Made by a program: the position numbers and the translations under genes. DNA of 32,337 nucleotides from a virus, in IMG/VR virus record IMGVR_UViG_3300032308_001291, positions 1-32,337 of that record; one strand, given 5' to 3'. Numbering within the stretch: the stretch's first letter is position 1; the number at the start of each line of letters is the position of its first letter. Under the pieces are notes generated by a model. It saw only the letters and a program-made list of their open reading frames with translations, did not search any database and was not told where the DNA came from. Shown in pieces: positions 1 to 6,776 of this stretch.

Positions 1-1511
1 CGCTGGGTGTCGTAAATCTTTGGGATTATGTCAACAATTTGACGGGTAACGTGCCGAATAGCCCGCGCCAGATTGTCCACGTAATGATAAGTGCCAGTAT
101 CAGACTGACGCTCACGCGCCATAATTGCCTTGCCCGATCGCTCATTCGATGTCGCTCCCAGACTGGTGTCATACTGCCCTGTGGTCGACTTGATGTCATC
201 CGACGCACCCATCTTGGCCTGAATTAGACCCGTCTGTGGCAGCGGCGGGGCTGCCCGTTGGGGCAACGGCAGCACGGCGCCTGAACCGTCGGTGACGTCT
301 GGGTTGACCTCCAGATACGGCCAGTTCTGCGTGTTGGCCGTTTTCCACTGCATCTCGTAGCCTTCGAACTGGCCACCGTAGCCGATAAACGGCGCTTTCG
401 GTGCCAAGGCCAGCATTTCAGCTTCTTGGCTCGTCCAGTAGTTGTACATGCGCTGCGCGTCTTTCGCGTTACGCACCAAACCAGAGACGTAAATCTTACC
501 GTCAACCTCGAACTCGTTGCCAACTACGCGTACGACCGGGATCCACTTGCCGACCCAATCACGCTCTTCCAACATCTCGTAGCCGTTGGTCTTGCACCAC
601 TTGACCCGCTTGGCGTGTACCTGACGGGTGCGGATAGGTTTGATGCCCATCTGTTTCATCTGCTTGGCCTCGGGCGAACCTTCGAACGCCGTCATGTTGC
701 CGGGGTACAGGTTCAACGTCGCGTTGTCGTACTCGACGTAGTAGTACTCAGCAATCCGCACCGTGTCCTGGTTGATCCAGACCGAGATCGATTGGTCACC
801 AATGCCCTGCGCCTGCAGGGTTGTCAGCGGGCTGGCGTCTGGGAACAGGCGCTCGAATTCGGAACGCTGCAGGTCTTCGGTGATGAAGCACCACTTAGCA
901 TCCGCACCGCACGGGTCTTGAATAGTGGGATCCATGTAGACCGAAAACGAGTTGCGCACACGCGCAATCTTGATGTCTTGGTCGAACGTGTCGTCGTCGC
1001 AGTATTCCGTCAGGATGCGGATGTAACCTTCGCCGTAAGAGACTTGGTTTTCGCAGGCGGTGTCGTAGGCGACGTCGGCGTCTGAGATGTACTCGATGTG
1101 CCTGACCATGCCGTTGTAGATTTCGGCAACTTCCGGGTCGGCGTTGTCGTCAGCAGGAATAACTTTGCCGCTCGGACGGTTTTGTCTTTGATCATTTGTC
1201 ACCTGCCGCACGTGTTGCGGCAGCTTGTTGATGGTCAGGCAAGGACGGGCGTTGATCGTCTGGCCTTGCACTGCGCCACGGGTCGCCAGCACGTCGGCTG
1301 GCCACTGCCAATGGTTGTCGGGCGAACCGGCATAGAACCGCAGGTCGTCTAGCTCATCTTCCCGCGTCTCCGACATGGCAGATAGCGCCATTTGCAGGCG
1401 TTTTCGCATGGTCGCCAAGACGTCTTGCGTGTCTTTTTTGATGTCGTCAGGCGGCGGGTTTCCACCTACATCCGCGACTTTTGCTGCCTTATTTATGCCG
1501 GTATAGTCCAT
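1..1511 (-). CDS. P22-type portal protein (3' end cut by window edge)
   Basis: This frame is open from the ATG at 1511 to the left edge with no stop, giving about 503 residues, so the C-terminal part lies outside the window. The portal is the dodecameric ring at one capsid vertex through which terminase pumps DNA and to which the tail attaches. Recognisable parts are the N-terminal region with SETREDELDDLRFYAG, the ARPCLTINKLPQHVRQV segment, QNRPSGKVIP, and a C-terminal GASDDIKSTTGQYDTSLG followed by RSGKAILARERQSDTGTYHY. These resemble P22-like portals in my memory. The gene starts directly after the stop of the preceding 48-codon gene (TAA then ATG) and lies downstream of TerL, as expected for a packaging operon. 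Portal identity is strong; the exact family boundary is not tested. Confidence 0.9.
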   Translation of the reverse strand, partial: MDYTGINKAAKVADVGGNPPPDDIKKDTQDVLATMRKRLQMALSAMSETREDELDDLRFYAGSPDNHWQWPADVLATRGAVQGQTINARPCLTINKLPQHVRQVTNDQRQNRPSGKVIPADDNADPEVAEIYNGMVRHIEYISDADVAYDTACENQVSYGEGYIRILTEYCDDDTFDQDIKIARVRNSFSVYMDPTIQDPCGADAKWCFITEDLQRSEFERLFPDASPLTTLQAQGIGDQSISVWINQDTVRIAEYYYVEYDNATLNLYPGNMTAFEGSPEAKQMKQMGIKPIRTRQVHAKRVKWCKTNGYEMLEERDWVGKWIPVVRVVGNEFEVDGKIYVSGLVRNAKDAQRMYNYWTSQEAEMLALAPKAPFIGYGGQFEGYEMQWKTANTQNWPYLEVNPDVTDGSGAVLPLPQRAAPPLPQTGLIQAKMGASDDIKSTTGQYDTSLGATSNERSGKAIMARERQSDTGTYHYVDNLARAIRHVTRQIVDIIPKIYDTQ

Positions 1512-1658
1512 TTACTTCATCTTTTTCGCTGGTTTGGCGGCTGCGCGCTTGGTAGCGTACGCGATCGCCACGGCTTGTTTCACGGGTTTGCCACTTTTAA
1601 CCTCGGCGCGGATGTTTTGCTTGAACGCCTTTTCGGATTTCGACTTAATCAGCGGCAT
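1512..1658 (-). CDS. Tiny basic protein, 48 aa (KQAVAIAY motif)
   Basis: This 48-residue lysine-rich product starts MPLIKSKSEKAFKQNI and contains GKPVKQAVAIAYATKR before a basic AAKPAKKMK tail. It abuts the portal start with no gap and follows another tiny basic gene by 1 nt, so the three small genes and portal are almost certainly cotranscribed and translationally coupled. Similar short proteins beginning MPLIKSKS occur next to TerL and portal in other phages as far as I recall, but no function is known to me. The high charge suggests a nucleic-acid or capsid contact; that is inference only. Confidence 0.75.
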   Translation of the reverse strand: MPLIKSKSEKAFKQNIRAEVKSGKPVKQAVAIAYATKRAAAKPAKKMK

Positions 1659-1659
1659 T

Positions 1660-1815
1660 TTACTTCCCCTTTTTAGCCGTTTTCGCAGACTGCTTAAAAT
1701 CTTTCGCGGTTGGGGCGCCGGGCGAGCCGGGTTTGCGCATCTTTTCGCCAGAACCGGCCTTGATGCGCTCGCGTTTTGCGTGAATGTTACTGTATAGCCC
1801 AGGTTTGGTAGCCAT
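1660..1815 (-). CDS. Tiny basic protein, 51 aa (MATKPGLYSNIHAKRERI type)
   Basis: This 51-residue protein begins MATKPGLYSNIHAKRERI, followed by GSGEKMRKPGSPGAPTAKDF and a KTAKKGK tail. It is rich in Lys, Gly and Ala and has no cysteine. The sequence type is one I recognise as a recurrent small phage protein near the terminase; its role is unknown. It ends 1 nt before the next gene's start and begins 2 nt after the upstream gene's stop, so it belongs to the TerS-to-portal operon. No membrane segment or catalytic motif is visible. Confidence 0.75.
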   Translation of the reverse strand: MATKPGLYSNIHAKRERIKAGSGEKMRKPGSPGAPTAKDFKQSAKTAKKGK

Positions 1816-1817
1816 AA

Positions 1818-2078
1818 TTAACACTTCCATCGTTTAAGTGCTGCTTTTGCACGTTCGCCGTCTTTCGCCTTTGCTGCTACCCCAGACATCCGAGCGCAGA
1901 ACGACTTCTTCCTGCCCTCGTCCGCTTTTGTTTGCGGGTTCGGTGCCGGTGCCTTCAAGTTCGAGCCGGTTGCTGCGTTGTACTTCGCTCGCCCCTTGGC
2001 GGTTAGCCCTGCACCCTTGCTGACCGGCAGCTTCTCGCCCCGGCCTACGCTTAATGACACGCTTTTTTTCGTTGCCAT
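1818..2078 (-). CDS. Small basic protein, 86 aa (DUF6321-like)
   Basis: The reading frame extends upstream to 2147, but the ATG at 2078 directly follows the terminase stop and gives a product that starts MATKKSVSLSVGRGEKLPVS. That start is preferred because the upstream extension overlaps the TerL 3' end and has unrelated composition. The protein carries VSKGAGLTAKGRAKYN, ATGSNLKAPAP and a C-terminal RKKSFCARMSG...KAALKRWKC block with two cysteines. This matches my memory of the DUF6321 phage family, whose function is unknown. It is the third of three consecutive small basic genes between TerL and portal. Confidence 0.75.
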   Translation of the reverse strand: MATKKSVSLSVGRGEKLPVSKGAGLTAKGRAKYNAATGSNLKAPAPNPQTKADEGRKKSFCARMSGVAAKAKDGERAKAALKRWKC

Positions 2079-2079
2079 C

Positions 2080-3618
2080 TTAGTTCCCCATCCAGCCAGT
2101 TGCAACCGCTGTCTGCTGATACGAGCGCGGCGTCGTCCGTGCCACACGATCTACGCTCGATTCGCGGCTAGCTACCGGGAACGCGAACGTCACCGCTAGT
2201 GCATCCGCCGCGTCTGGTGAGGCCAGACCGCGCGACTTCATCTCTTTCTTGCCTTCCAGATAGATCGTCCCCGACGAGTCAGGCTTCTTCATCGGGCCAG
2301 TCAAGTCCGCCTTCAGTTGCCGATCGTTCGGGATGCTGGCTGTACGTAGCCAGTCCTTCATCAGCCCCCACATCTCGGCGCGCTTGTTGCCCCACATGAC
2401 CGGTTTGCTGGACTTCCATCCGAAGTTCACTCCGCGAACCTTGTATCGCTGTTCCTTCAACCTGTCAAGTATGCCGTAACCCAGACCACCTTCGTCGATC
2501 ACCGTCAGTGCTGGCCGGTACTCCTCAATCGCATCAATCACCCTGCCCACGGTCGTCATCGTATCCTCGCCGTGGTACCGCTTGATCGCGATTAAGTCGC
2601 GGCCTTGCCTGACCACTATGACTGTCGCGTCCGCGCCGCCTCGAGCTGGGTCAACGCCGACAACAATTGGCGCCGTCGCGTCCTTGTAACGTGGCCGACT
2701 GGCGGCATCGTCGACAGCAGACGCACCAATAAACTGATCTTCGCCAGCCGAAGGGAATTCACCGTAGACTTCAACCCGAGCCTGTGGCGAATCCTCGCCA
2801 TATTCCGCAATGATCTGCTCATAGATTTGCTTGTCCGTGTCCTCAACCGTTCGGGAGTCAATGTTCTCCGTGTGCCAGAAGTTGCGCTTGGCGTGGAAGC
2901 ATTCGTAGAAGTAGCCTTGATTACGCCGCGGGTTACTAAACGCGAACCAATACCGGTCTAGAATCGGTTCTGTAAAGAAGCCCGCACCGACCGACCAGAT
3001 GGCGTCCGGGATACCTGACGCTTCGTCGAAGATCAGCATCATGCCGTCGTGGTTGTGAACACCCGCGTAGCTGTCCGGGTTCTCTTCCGACCACAGCTTA
3101 CCTTCAGCCGCCCAGTAGCGTGTACCCTTCTTCAGGTCACGCTCGACCAGCTCAGTCAGCCACTTCGCCGGAATCAGCTTCGTCGCACTGATCTCCCACC
3201 AATGGCTGTTGATGATCATCGCTTGCCACTTAGTCAACTCACCCCATGTGACCGACCGGAGCTGCGCTTCTGAGTTGGCCGACACGATGACACTCGACCC
3301 GATGCGGGTCGACAGCATCCACAAGACGAGCCAAGAGACGAGGGCTGACTTACCGATACCTCGCCCGGACGCGACTGCGGTGCGCAGGGCGTCCATGTCG
3401 ACTTGCCCCTTGTTCGTCTTGATGTGCGTGGCGATCCTGCGCAGTATCTTGCGCTGCCAGGTGCGCGGGCCTTTGAACTTAGCGAGCGGTGTGTTGGGTT
3501 GCCCCCACGGGAAGGCGAACAGCACGAACGCCTCGGGATCATCTGCGAGCTGTGGCGCCCACAGCCGGGTCATCAGTAACTGCTCGCCCTCGGCGTCATA
3601 GATCGGCTGTTGCGCCAT
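2080..3618 (-). CDS. terL: Terminase large subunit (packaging ATPase-nuclease)
   Basis: This 512-residue protein powers DNA translocation into the prohead and cuts the concatemer. The N-terminal ATPase shows Walker A SGRGIGKS at residues 84-91, Walker B LIFDEA at 195-200 and a coupling motif SNPRRNQG at 228-235. The C-terminal RNase H-fold nuclease shows VGVDPARGGAD with D323, VIDEGG with D375 and SPDAADAL with D469 and D472. Its ATG overlaps the upstream gene's TAA by one base (TAATG), implying translational coupling. It sits between TerS and portal, the standard order. Headful packaging is likely from the P22-type virion, but I cannot show the termini type from this sequence alone. Confidence 0.95.
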   Translation of the reverse strand: MAQQPIYDAEGEQLLMTRLWAPQLADDPEAFVLFAFPWGQPNTPLAKFKGPRTWQRKILRRIATHIKTNKGQVDMDALRTAVASGRGIGKSALVSWLVLWMLSTRIGSSVIVSANSEAQLRSVTWGELTKWQAMIINSHWWEISATKLIPAKWLTELVERDLKKGTRYWAAEGKLWSEENPDSYAGVHNHDGMMLIFDEASGIPDAIWSVGAGFFTEPILDRYWFAFSNPRRNQGYFYECFHAKRNFWHTENIDSRTVEDTDKQIYEQIIAEYGEDSPQARVEVYGEFPSAGEDQFIGASAVDDAASRPRYKDATAPIVVGVDPARGGADATVIVVRQGRDLIAIKRYHGEDTMTTVGRVIDAIEEYRPALTVIDEGGLGYGILDRLKEQRYKVRGVNFGWKSSKPVMWGNKRAEMWGLMKDWLRTASIPNDRQLKADLTGPMKKPDSSGTIYLEGKKEMKSRGLASPDAADALAVTFAFPVASRESSVDRVARTTPRSYQQTAVATGWMGN

Positions 3619-4133
3619 TATTTACCCAAGTTGATGTTTACTGACCGACCAGAACCGGGCGGCATTTTTTCGCCAGCGTATCTGCGCAGTATTCCATACG
3701 GGTGGTAACTATCTATATTCGTCGGGTTAAAGTCGTAATCGTCTATTGCGCGCAAGTTGCCATCAGCGTCGCGAACGTATTTAAACCGGCCTAGCGTAGC
3801 GGCGGTGTTACCCAACGGATTAGTAATGGCAAGGATAGAGGGCGGCAAATCTACTACGGGAAGAAACTCGTCCCGCAGTTTTCTTTTCTTTTCTTTTATG
3901 TAATCTTTGTACTGCACGTTGCCTCTGCCTTCTGTTGAGTTGATCAGTTGGCGCAGCTGGTTGAGTTCGTCGGGGGTAAAGTCTGCTTCAGTGATGGGGT
4001 CGCGCTTGCCTTGCATTGACTCAAGAAAGACTCGCCCTGCCGTGGGGAACCACTGCGCAGGCGTGTTTTGCACAATGTAGTCTAGCAACCGATTGCTAGA
4101 TTGCGGCGCGAGAGCGTTCGTTGGCTGTGGCAT
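3618..4133 (-). CDS. Unknown protein between TerS and TerL, 171 aa
   Basis: I do not recognise this 171-residue protein with confidence. The N-terminal part (LLDYIVQNTPAQWFPTAG, then FTPDELNQLRQLI) looks globular and helical. The C-terminal third contains DSYHPYGILRRYAG followed by a glycine-rich GSGRSVNINLG tail. No membrane segment, signal peptide or catalytic motif is evident. Its start lies inside the TerS gene (38-nt overlap) and its stop overlaps the TerL start codon by one base. That tight packing suggests a packaging or virion role and coupled translation. Its first residues, NALAPQSSNRL, resemble the N-terminus of the gene at 31102-31557. Confidence 0.7.
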   Translation of the reverse strand: MPQPTNALAPQSSNRLLDYIVQNTPAQWFPTAGRVFLESMQGKRDPITEADFTPDELNQLRQLINSTEGRGNVQYKDYIKEKKRKLRDEFLPVVDLPPSILAITNPLGNTAATLGRFKYVRDADGNLRAIDDYDFNPTNIDSYHPYGILRRYAGEKMPPGSGRSVNINLGK

Positions 4134-4551
4134 GTTCCAGATACTCCGGTTTCTGTTCCGTGATCAGCCCGTCGATGACGCGGGACTGCGCCTGTTGCAG
4201 CGCCTGGGTGATACTGATCTTGTTCGTGACGTCGACGCTGATCTCTTGGCGCGCCGTCCAACCGTGGGCGTGCTGCAAGATCGCTAACGCCGCCTTGGCG
4301 TCGCCATTACGGGCGGCGTCGTGCAGCAGCGCAGACGCCTCCAACTCGCCGTCAGCGCGTCCCTTCTGTTCAGCCATCGTCGCCACCGGATCCATCTCGC
4401 AGAGGTGCCGGTACTCCTGCGGCAACATGCCTGCAGCTAACGCCAGTGTGTCGCCCTTCAGTCCGAGCTTAGCTGCGTCGTAAATGGACTGTAGGCGCGA
4501 CTCCGTGGCCTCAAGTTTGCGAACCGTCAGCGGTAACGAATGTATGCCCAT
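4096..4551 (-). CDS. terS: Probable terminase small subunit
   Basis: This 151-residue, largely helical protein precedes TerL in the packaging operon. After an N-terminal segment resembling a helix-turn-helix (IYDAAKLGLKGDTLALAAGMLPQEYRHLCEMDP), it has EASALLHDAARNGDAKAALAILQHAHGW, the pattern seen in many phage TerS proteins, then a helix leading to the C-terminus. TerS recognises the packaging site and feeds DNA to TerL. An in-frame TAA lies 24 nt upstream, so the ATG at 4551 is the only plausible start; no strong ribosome-binding site is adjacent, and the only GGAGG is about 50 nt upstream. The call rests on position and the helical pattern rather than a diagnostic motif. Confidence 0.72.
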   Translation of the reverse strand: MGIHSLPLTVRKLEATESRLQSIYDAAKLGLKGDTLALAAGMLPQEYRHLCEMDPVATMAEQKGRADGELEASALLHDAARNGDAKAALAILQHAHGWTARQEISVDVTNKISITQALQQAQSRVIDGLITEQKPEYLEHATANERSRAAI

Positions 4552-4774
4552 GGCGGCATGGTAATGGATTTTTTAAAAAAATAAAAAATTTTGTGTAACA
4601 CCTCCGTGGACGTGACCGTCCGGCCGCGGGCCCCCCCACCCCCCTGCCTCGAGCTGGTTGCCAAAAAGCTAACGGATTATGTCAAATAGGGTCATGCTAT
4701 TAGCCAGGCGTGAAACATAGCAGGCTAGTGTTCCACGAAAACTTATTTTTTGTAAGGTTATTTTTCCCGCCAGA

Positions 4775-5033
4775 GTAGGCAATTGCCAATTGCCTTTTTC
4801 ATGCGGTCGGTTGCGTGGCCATGTGACCAGGAAAGGGTTAACAAAAAGGAATCAAATCTGTGGACAACTTTTTTGTTGCCTTTTTGGCATGAAGGCAATG
4901 ACGGCAATTTAAAACTGCCTTTTAAATCGCTGCGCGTGCGAGAGCGTGCGCGTGGCCGGACAAACCTATTAGCATAAAGATAACATTTTTAAGTTCCTAT
5001 AGTTCAATCAAAATAATTGCCTACATTGCCTAC
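4775..5033. repeat. Iteron-like ATTGCCTAC / TTGCC repeat cluster (candidate origin)
   Basis: The 9-mer ATTGCCTAC occurs as a perfect tandem pair at 5016-5024 and 5025-5033, and as a perfect inverted copy (GTAGGCAAT) at 4775-4783. Shorter TTGCC or GGCAA cores fill the space between, for example at 4782-4794, around 4875-4885, and at 4892-4910. Repeated short sites beside A/T-rich DNA are typical of initiator-binding iterons at replication origins. No initiator protein is identifiable in the window other than the primase-helicase, so the assignment as an origin is inference. Confidence 0.55.
4859..4867 (-). promoter_or_regulatory. DnaA-box-like site
   Basis: Read on the minus strand, this 9-mer is TTGTCCACA, one base from the consensus DnaA box TTATCCACA. 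It lies inside the TTGCC repeat cluster and next to A/T-rich sequence. A single near-match is weak evidence by itself; its location among the repeats is what makes it worth listing. Confidence 0.35.
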
Positions 5034-5069
5034 AAAAAGCCAAAAGCCGCACCGGGCCTTGAATATGGT

Positions 5070-5123
5070 GCACGTCATTTACCCACAAAATCATGACGTG
5101 CATTGTGACGTGCCATGACGTGC
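5070..5123. repeat. TGACGTGC repeat cluster (candidate operator)
   Basis: Four copies of one site lie within 54 bases: an inverted copy GCACGTCAT at 5070-5078 and three direct copies at 5093-5101 (ATGACGTGC), 5105-5113 (GTGACGTGC) and 5115-5123 (ATGACGTGC). The direct copies are spaced 12 and 10 bases apart, close to one helical turn, so bound proteins would lie on the same face of the DNA. The cluster ends 41 bases before a strong -35 box. This is the layout of an activator or repressor array controlling the rightward early promoter, although an origin function is equally possible. Confidence 0.55.
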
Positions 5124-5164
5124 AAAATTAATACTTTGATACGCAAATTAATGTAAAATATTCC

Positions 5165-5192
5165 TTGACACTTTTCTTTTCTCTGCTATACT
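5165..5192 (+). promoter_or_regulatory. Strong sigma70-type promoter for the rightward early operon
   Basis: A perfect -35 box TTGACA at 5165-5170 is followed after 16 bases by TATACT at 5187-5192, which matches the -10 consensus TATAAT at five of six positions. Transcription would start near 5199 and leave about a 60-base leader before the ATG at 5259. It is the best sigma70 match I found in the window and would allow immediate early expression by the host polymerase. Confidence 0.75.
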
Positions 5193-5258
5193 TTGTTTTG
5201 CAGCAAACGAATATCTTACAAATCAGCTGATTAAATTTTAAGCAAAGGGGTCAAAAAC

Positions 5259-5477
5259 ATGTATATGGTCACAGCAATCTATCAAGGTAGCGAAATCGGT
5301 TTCGGTGAAGGTGAAGGTCTTAATTACGCAGTCGAAGATTGTGCCGCGTCGATTCCGTCGATATATGAAGATGAAACCGTGACGCTGTCGATTCTGACGA
5401 ATTACGGCGAAACCGCAAAAATCGATGCTCGCGTATATCTCACAATCGACGGATACGTCGGCGTCACAGCAAGATAA
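5259..5477 (+). CDS. Unknown early protein, 72 aa
   Basis: This is the first gene behind the strong promoter at 5165-5192, with AAAGGGG ahead of the ATG as ribosome-binding site. The 72-residue product begins MYMVTAIYQGSEIGFGEGEG and is acidic, with a predicted mixed alpha/beta character and no membrane segment or cysteine-pair motif. I do not recognise a family. As the first-transcribed gene of an early operon, a host-takeover or regulatory role is plausible but unproven. Confidence 0.65.
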   Translation: MYMVTAIYQGSEIGFGEGEGLNYAVEDCAASIPSIYEDETVTLSILTNYGETAKIDARVYLTIDGYVGVTAR

Positions 5478-5485
5478 ACCGAAAC

Positions 5486-5503
5486 GGCCCGCGCAAGCGG
5501 GCC
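5486..5503 (+). terminator. GC-rich intergenic hairpin without a T-tract
   Basis: GGCCCGC at 5486-5492 pairs with GCGGGCC at 5497-5503 around a GCAA tetraloop of the stable GNRA type. It lies nine bases past the first early gene's stop codon. There is no run of T after it, so it may be a weak or factor-dependent terminator, or an mRNA-stabilising 3' hairpin that reduces expression of the downstream genes relative to the first. Confidence 0.5.
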
Positions 5504-5520
5504 CTCATTAGGGGAAAAAA

Positions 5521-5607
5521 ATGAAGCAAACAATTCTTGAGATTCTATTAGGCACGATCGTTTTTCTGTATCTATGGGCTTTTCTTTTCGTTTTAATGTC
5601 ATTCTAA
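5521..5607 (+). CDS. Tiny single-pass membrane peptide, 28 aa
   Basis: An ATG preceded by AGGGGAAAAAA opens a 28-codon frame whose product has a short polar start (MKQTILE) and then an almost uninterrupted hydrophobic helix (ILLGTIVFLYLWAFLFVLMSF). It would insert in the inner membrane as one segment. It lies between two early genes in the same direction. I know of no named family. The good ribosome-binding site and clean transmembrane profile support a real gene, but at this length chance cannot be excluded. Confidence 0.5.
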   Translation: MKQTILEILLGTIVFLYLWAFLFVLMSF

Positions 5608-5632
5608 AAACTTTTTTGAAAGTGATCCGACC

Positions 5633-6277
5633 ATGAAAATTTCAGTAACTTCAAAACTTGACGGTGTGCGCTCCTGGTCACTTGAAGCGCTTGATACATG
5701 CCCTGGCAGTATCGCGGCGCCAGGCGTGCTAGTCGACGCCTGCGCGGGCTGTTATGCCACGACAGGCAATTACCGCTTTGCCAATGTCAAAGCGCCGCGC
5801 GCGCACAATAAAAAAGATTGGCAGCGCATGGCATGGTGCGATGACATGGTGACCGAATTAGCCCGCGATACGCATTTCCGATGGTTTGATTCGGGTGACA
5901 TGTACACGCTGGCGCTTGCTGAAAAGATTCTCGAAGTAATGAAGCGCACGCCATGGGTGAAGCATTGGCTACCAACGCGCATGTATAAATTCCCGAAGTT
6001 CCGTCAAGTATTGTCGGAAATGCAAGCGCTGAAAAATGTATGCGTGCGCTTTTCCAGTGATTCAATCACTGGCGAATACACAAAAGGCTTGCACGGTAGC
6101 GTGATTGTCCCGACACCGGCGGATGCAAAGCGCGGTATGACGCTTTGCGGCGCTTATGACAACGGCGGCGCTTGCGGCCCATGTCGCGCGTGCTATGACA
6201 AGCGCATCAAAGTGATTGCCTATCCTGCGCATGGCAAGAAAATGAACAAAGTGATTCGCATCAAACTTGCCGCTTAA
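5633..6277 (+). CDS. Cysteine-rich phage protein (gene product 88 / DUF5131-like)
   Basis: This 214-residue protein has nine cysteines, including CAGCYA (C37, C40) and a C-terminal GACGPCRAC group (C181, C184, C187), plus C23, C69, C137 and C172. The centre carries HFRWFDSGDMYTL (residues 81-93) and LPTRMYKFPKF (113-123). This arrangement resembles the phage 'gene product 88' and DUF5131-type proteins, whose biochemical role is not established to my knowledge. Clustered cysteines suggest a bound iron-sulfur cluster or zinc. It is the largest gene of the early operon. The exact family name is uncertain; the metal-binding suggestion is inference. Confidence 0.65.
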   Translation: MKISVTSKLDGVRSWSLEALDTCPGSIAAPGVLVDACAGCYATTGNYRFANVKAPRAHNKKDWQRMAWCDDMVTELARDTHFRWFDSGDMYTLALAEKILEVMKRTPWVKHWLPTRMYKFPKFRQVLSEMQALKNVCVRFSSDSITGEYTKGLHGSVIVPTPADAKRGMTLCGAYDNGGACGPCRACYDKRIKVIAYPAHGKKMNKVIRIKLAA

Positions 6278-6294
6278 TTGAAAGGGTTATTAAA

Positions 6295-6534
6295 ATGACT
6301 ATTTTATCTGACACTTGTTTGCTTGTTACTTTGCCATCAGGCAATAAAGCGGTTTATGCGGTATCGCCGCAGCATATAAACGAGCGGCCCGACATAGATT
6401 TAAACGAGCGCGCATACATGTACGGCAAACAGATCGCCGTTCAATTTGATGGTATCTGGTATGCAAGCGAAAACCGCGCGCCGATAACCGATAACCGCAC
6501 AATTTCATTACTTGATAGGTGCCCGACAGCATGA
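6295..6534 (+). CDS. Unknown early protein, 79 aa
   Basis: This gene follows the cysteine-rich gene by 17 bases with GAAAGGG ahead of its ATG, and its TGA overlaps the next gene's ATG (ATGA at 6531-6534). The product begins MTILSDTCLLVTLPSGNKAV and has a mid-section INERPDIDLNERAYMYGKQI. It looks like a small soluble beta-containing protein. No family recognised. Confidence 0.6.
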   Translation: MTILSDTCLLVTLPSGNKAVYAVSPQHINERPDIDLNERAYMYGKQIAVQFDGIWYASENRAPITDNRTISLLDRCPTA

Positions 6535-6758
6535 AAACAATAACCGCCAAATATGACGGATTCTGCGCGGCCACCGGCGCGCGCATATTGCCTGGTGACG
6601 TCATCCAATGGGCGCGCGGCCGCACGGTGCTATTGGAGCGCAAAGCGGCCCGTATCGATACGGTAACGCTGATCGGCGAGCATGGCCCGCGTGACTATTA
6701 CCGCAACGCGCGCGGCCGCTGCATTGATGCGCCGTGCTGCGGATGTTGCACAATCTAA
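6531..6758 (+). CDS. Small protein with zinc-ribbon-like cysteines, 75 aa
   Basis: The ATG at 6531 overlaps the previous stop codon (ATGA) and is chosen over a GTG twelve bases upstream because coupled ATGA starts are used throughout this genome. The 75-residue product has a KYDGFCAATGARILPGDVIQ segment like the small beta/zinc-binding modules of phage accessory proteins, and ends in a dense cysteine group (CIDAPCCGCCTI). It is arginine-rich in the middle. Metal binding is likely; function unknown. Confidence 0.6.
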   Translation: MKTITAKYDGFCAATGARILPGDVIQWARGRTVLLERKAARIDTVTLIGEHGPRDYYRNARGRCIDAPCCGCCTI

Positions 6759-6776
6759 ACTAACGGAGGCTTAACC

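Larger units (their letters stand above)
4552..5258. other. Gene-free control region between divergent operons
   Basis: About 700 bases separate the leftward packaging operon from the rightward early operon. The stretch holds an A/T-rich tract next to TerS, a C-rich run at 4631-4644, a repeat cluster with TTGCC cores, a DnaA-box-like site, several A/T-rich blocks, a TGACGTGC repeat cluster and a strong rightward promoter. No convincing protein-coding frame is present: a 64-codon frame at 4783-4977 starts with TTG and runs straight through the repeats. The combination is what one expects of a phage replication origin and early control region; that function is inferred. Confidence 0.7.

Noticed and set aside
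426-1085. 219-codon open frame on the plus strand
   Set aside because: It is antisense to the portal gene, whose protein sequence is clearly recognisable; the long frame is a by-product of GC-rich coding sequence. No ribosome-binding site or family match.
4783-4977. 64-codon plus-strand frame in the control region
   Set aside because: It starts with TTG, lacks a ribosome-binding site and reads through the repeat cluster; composition does not look like protein.
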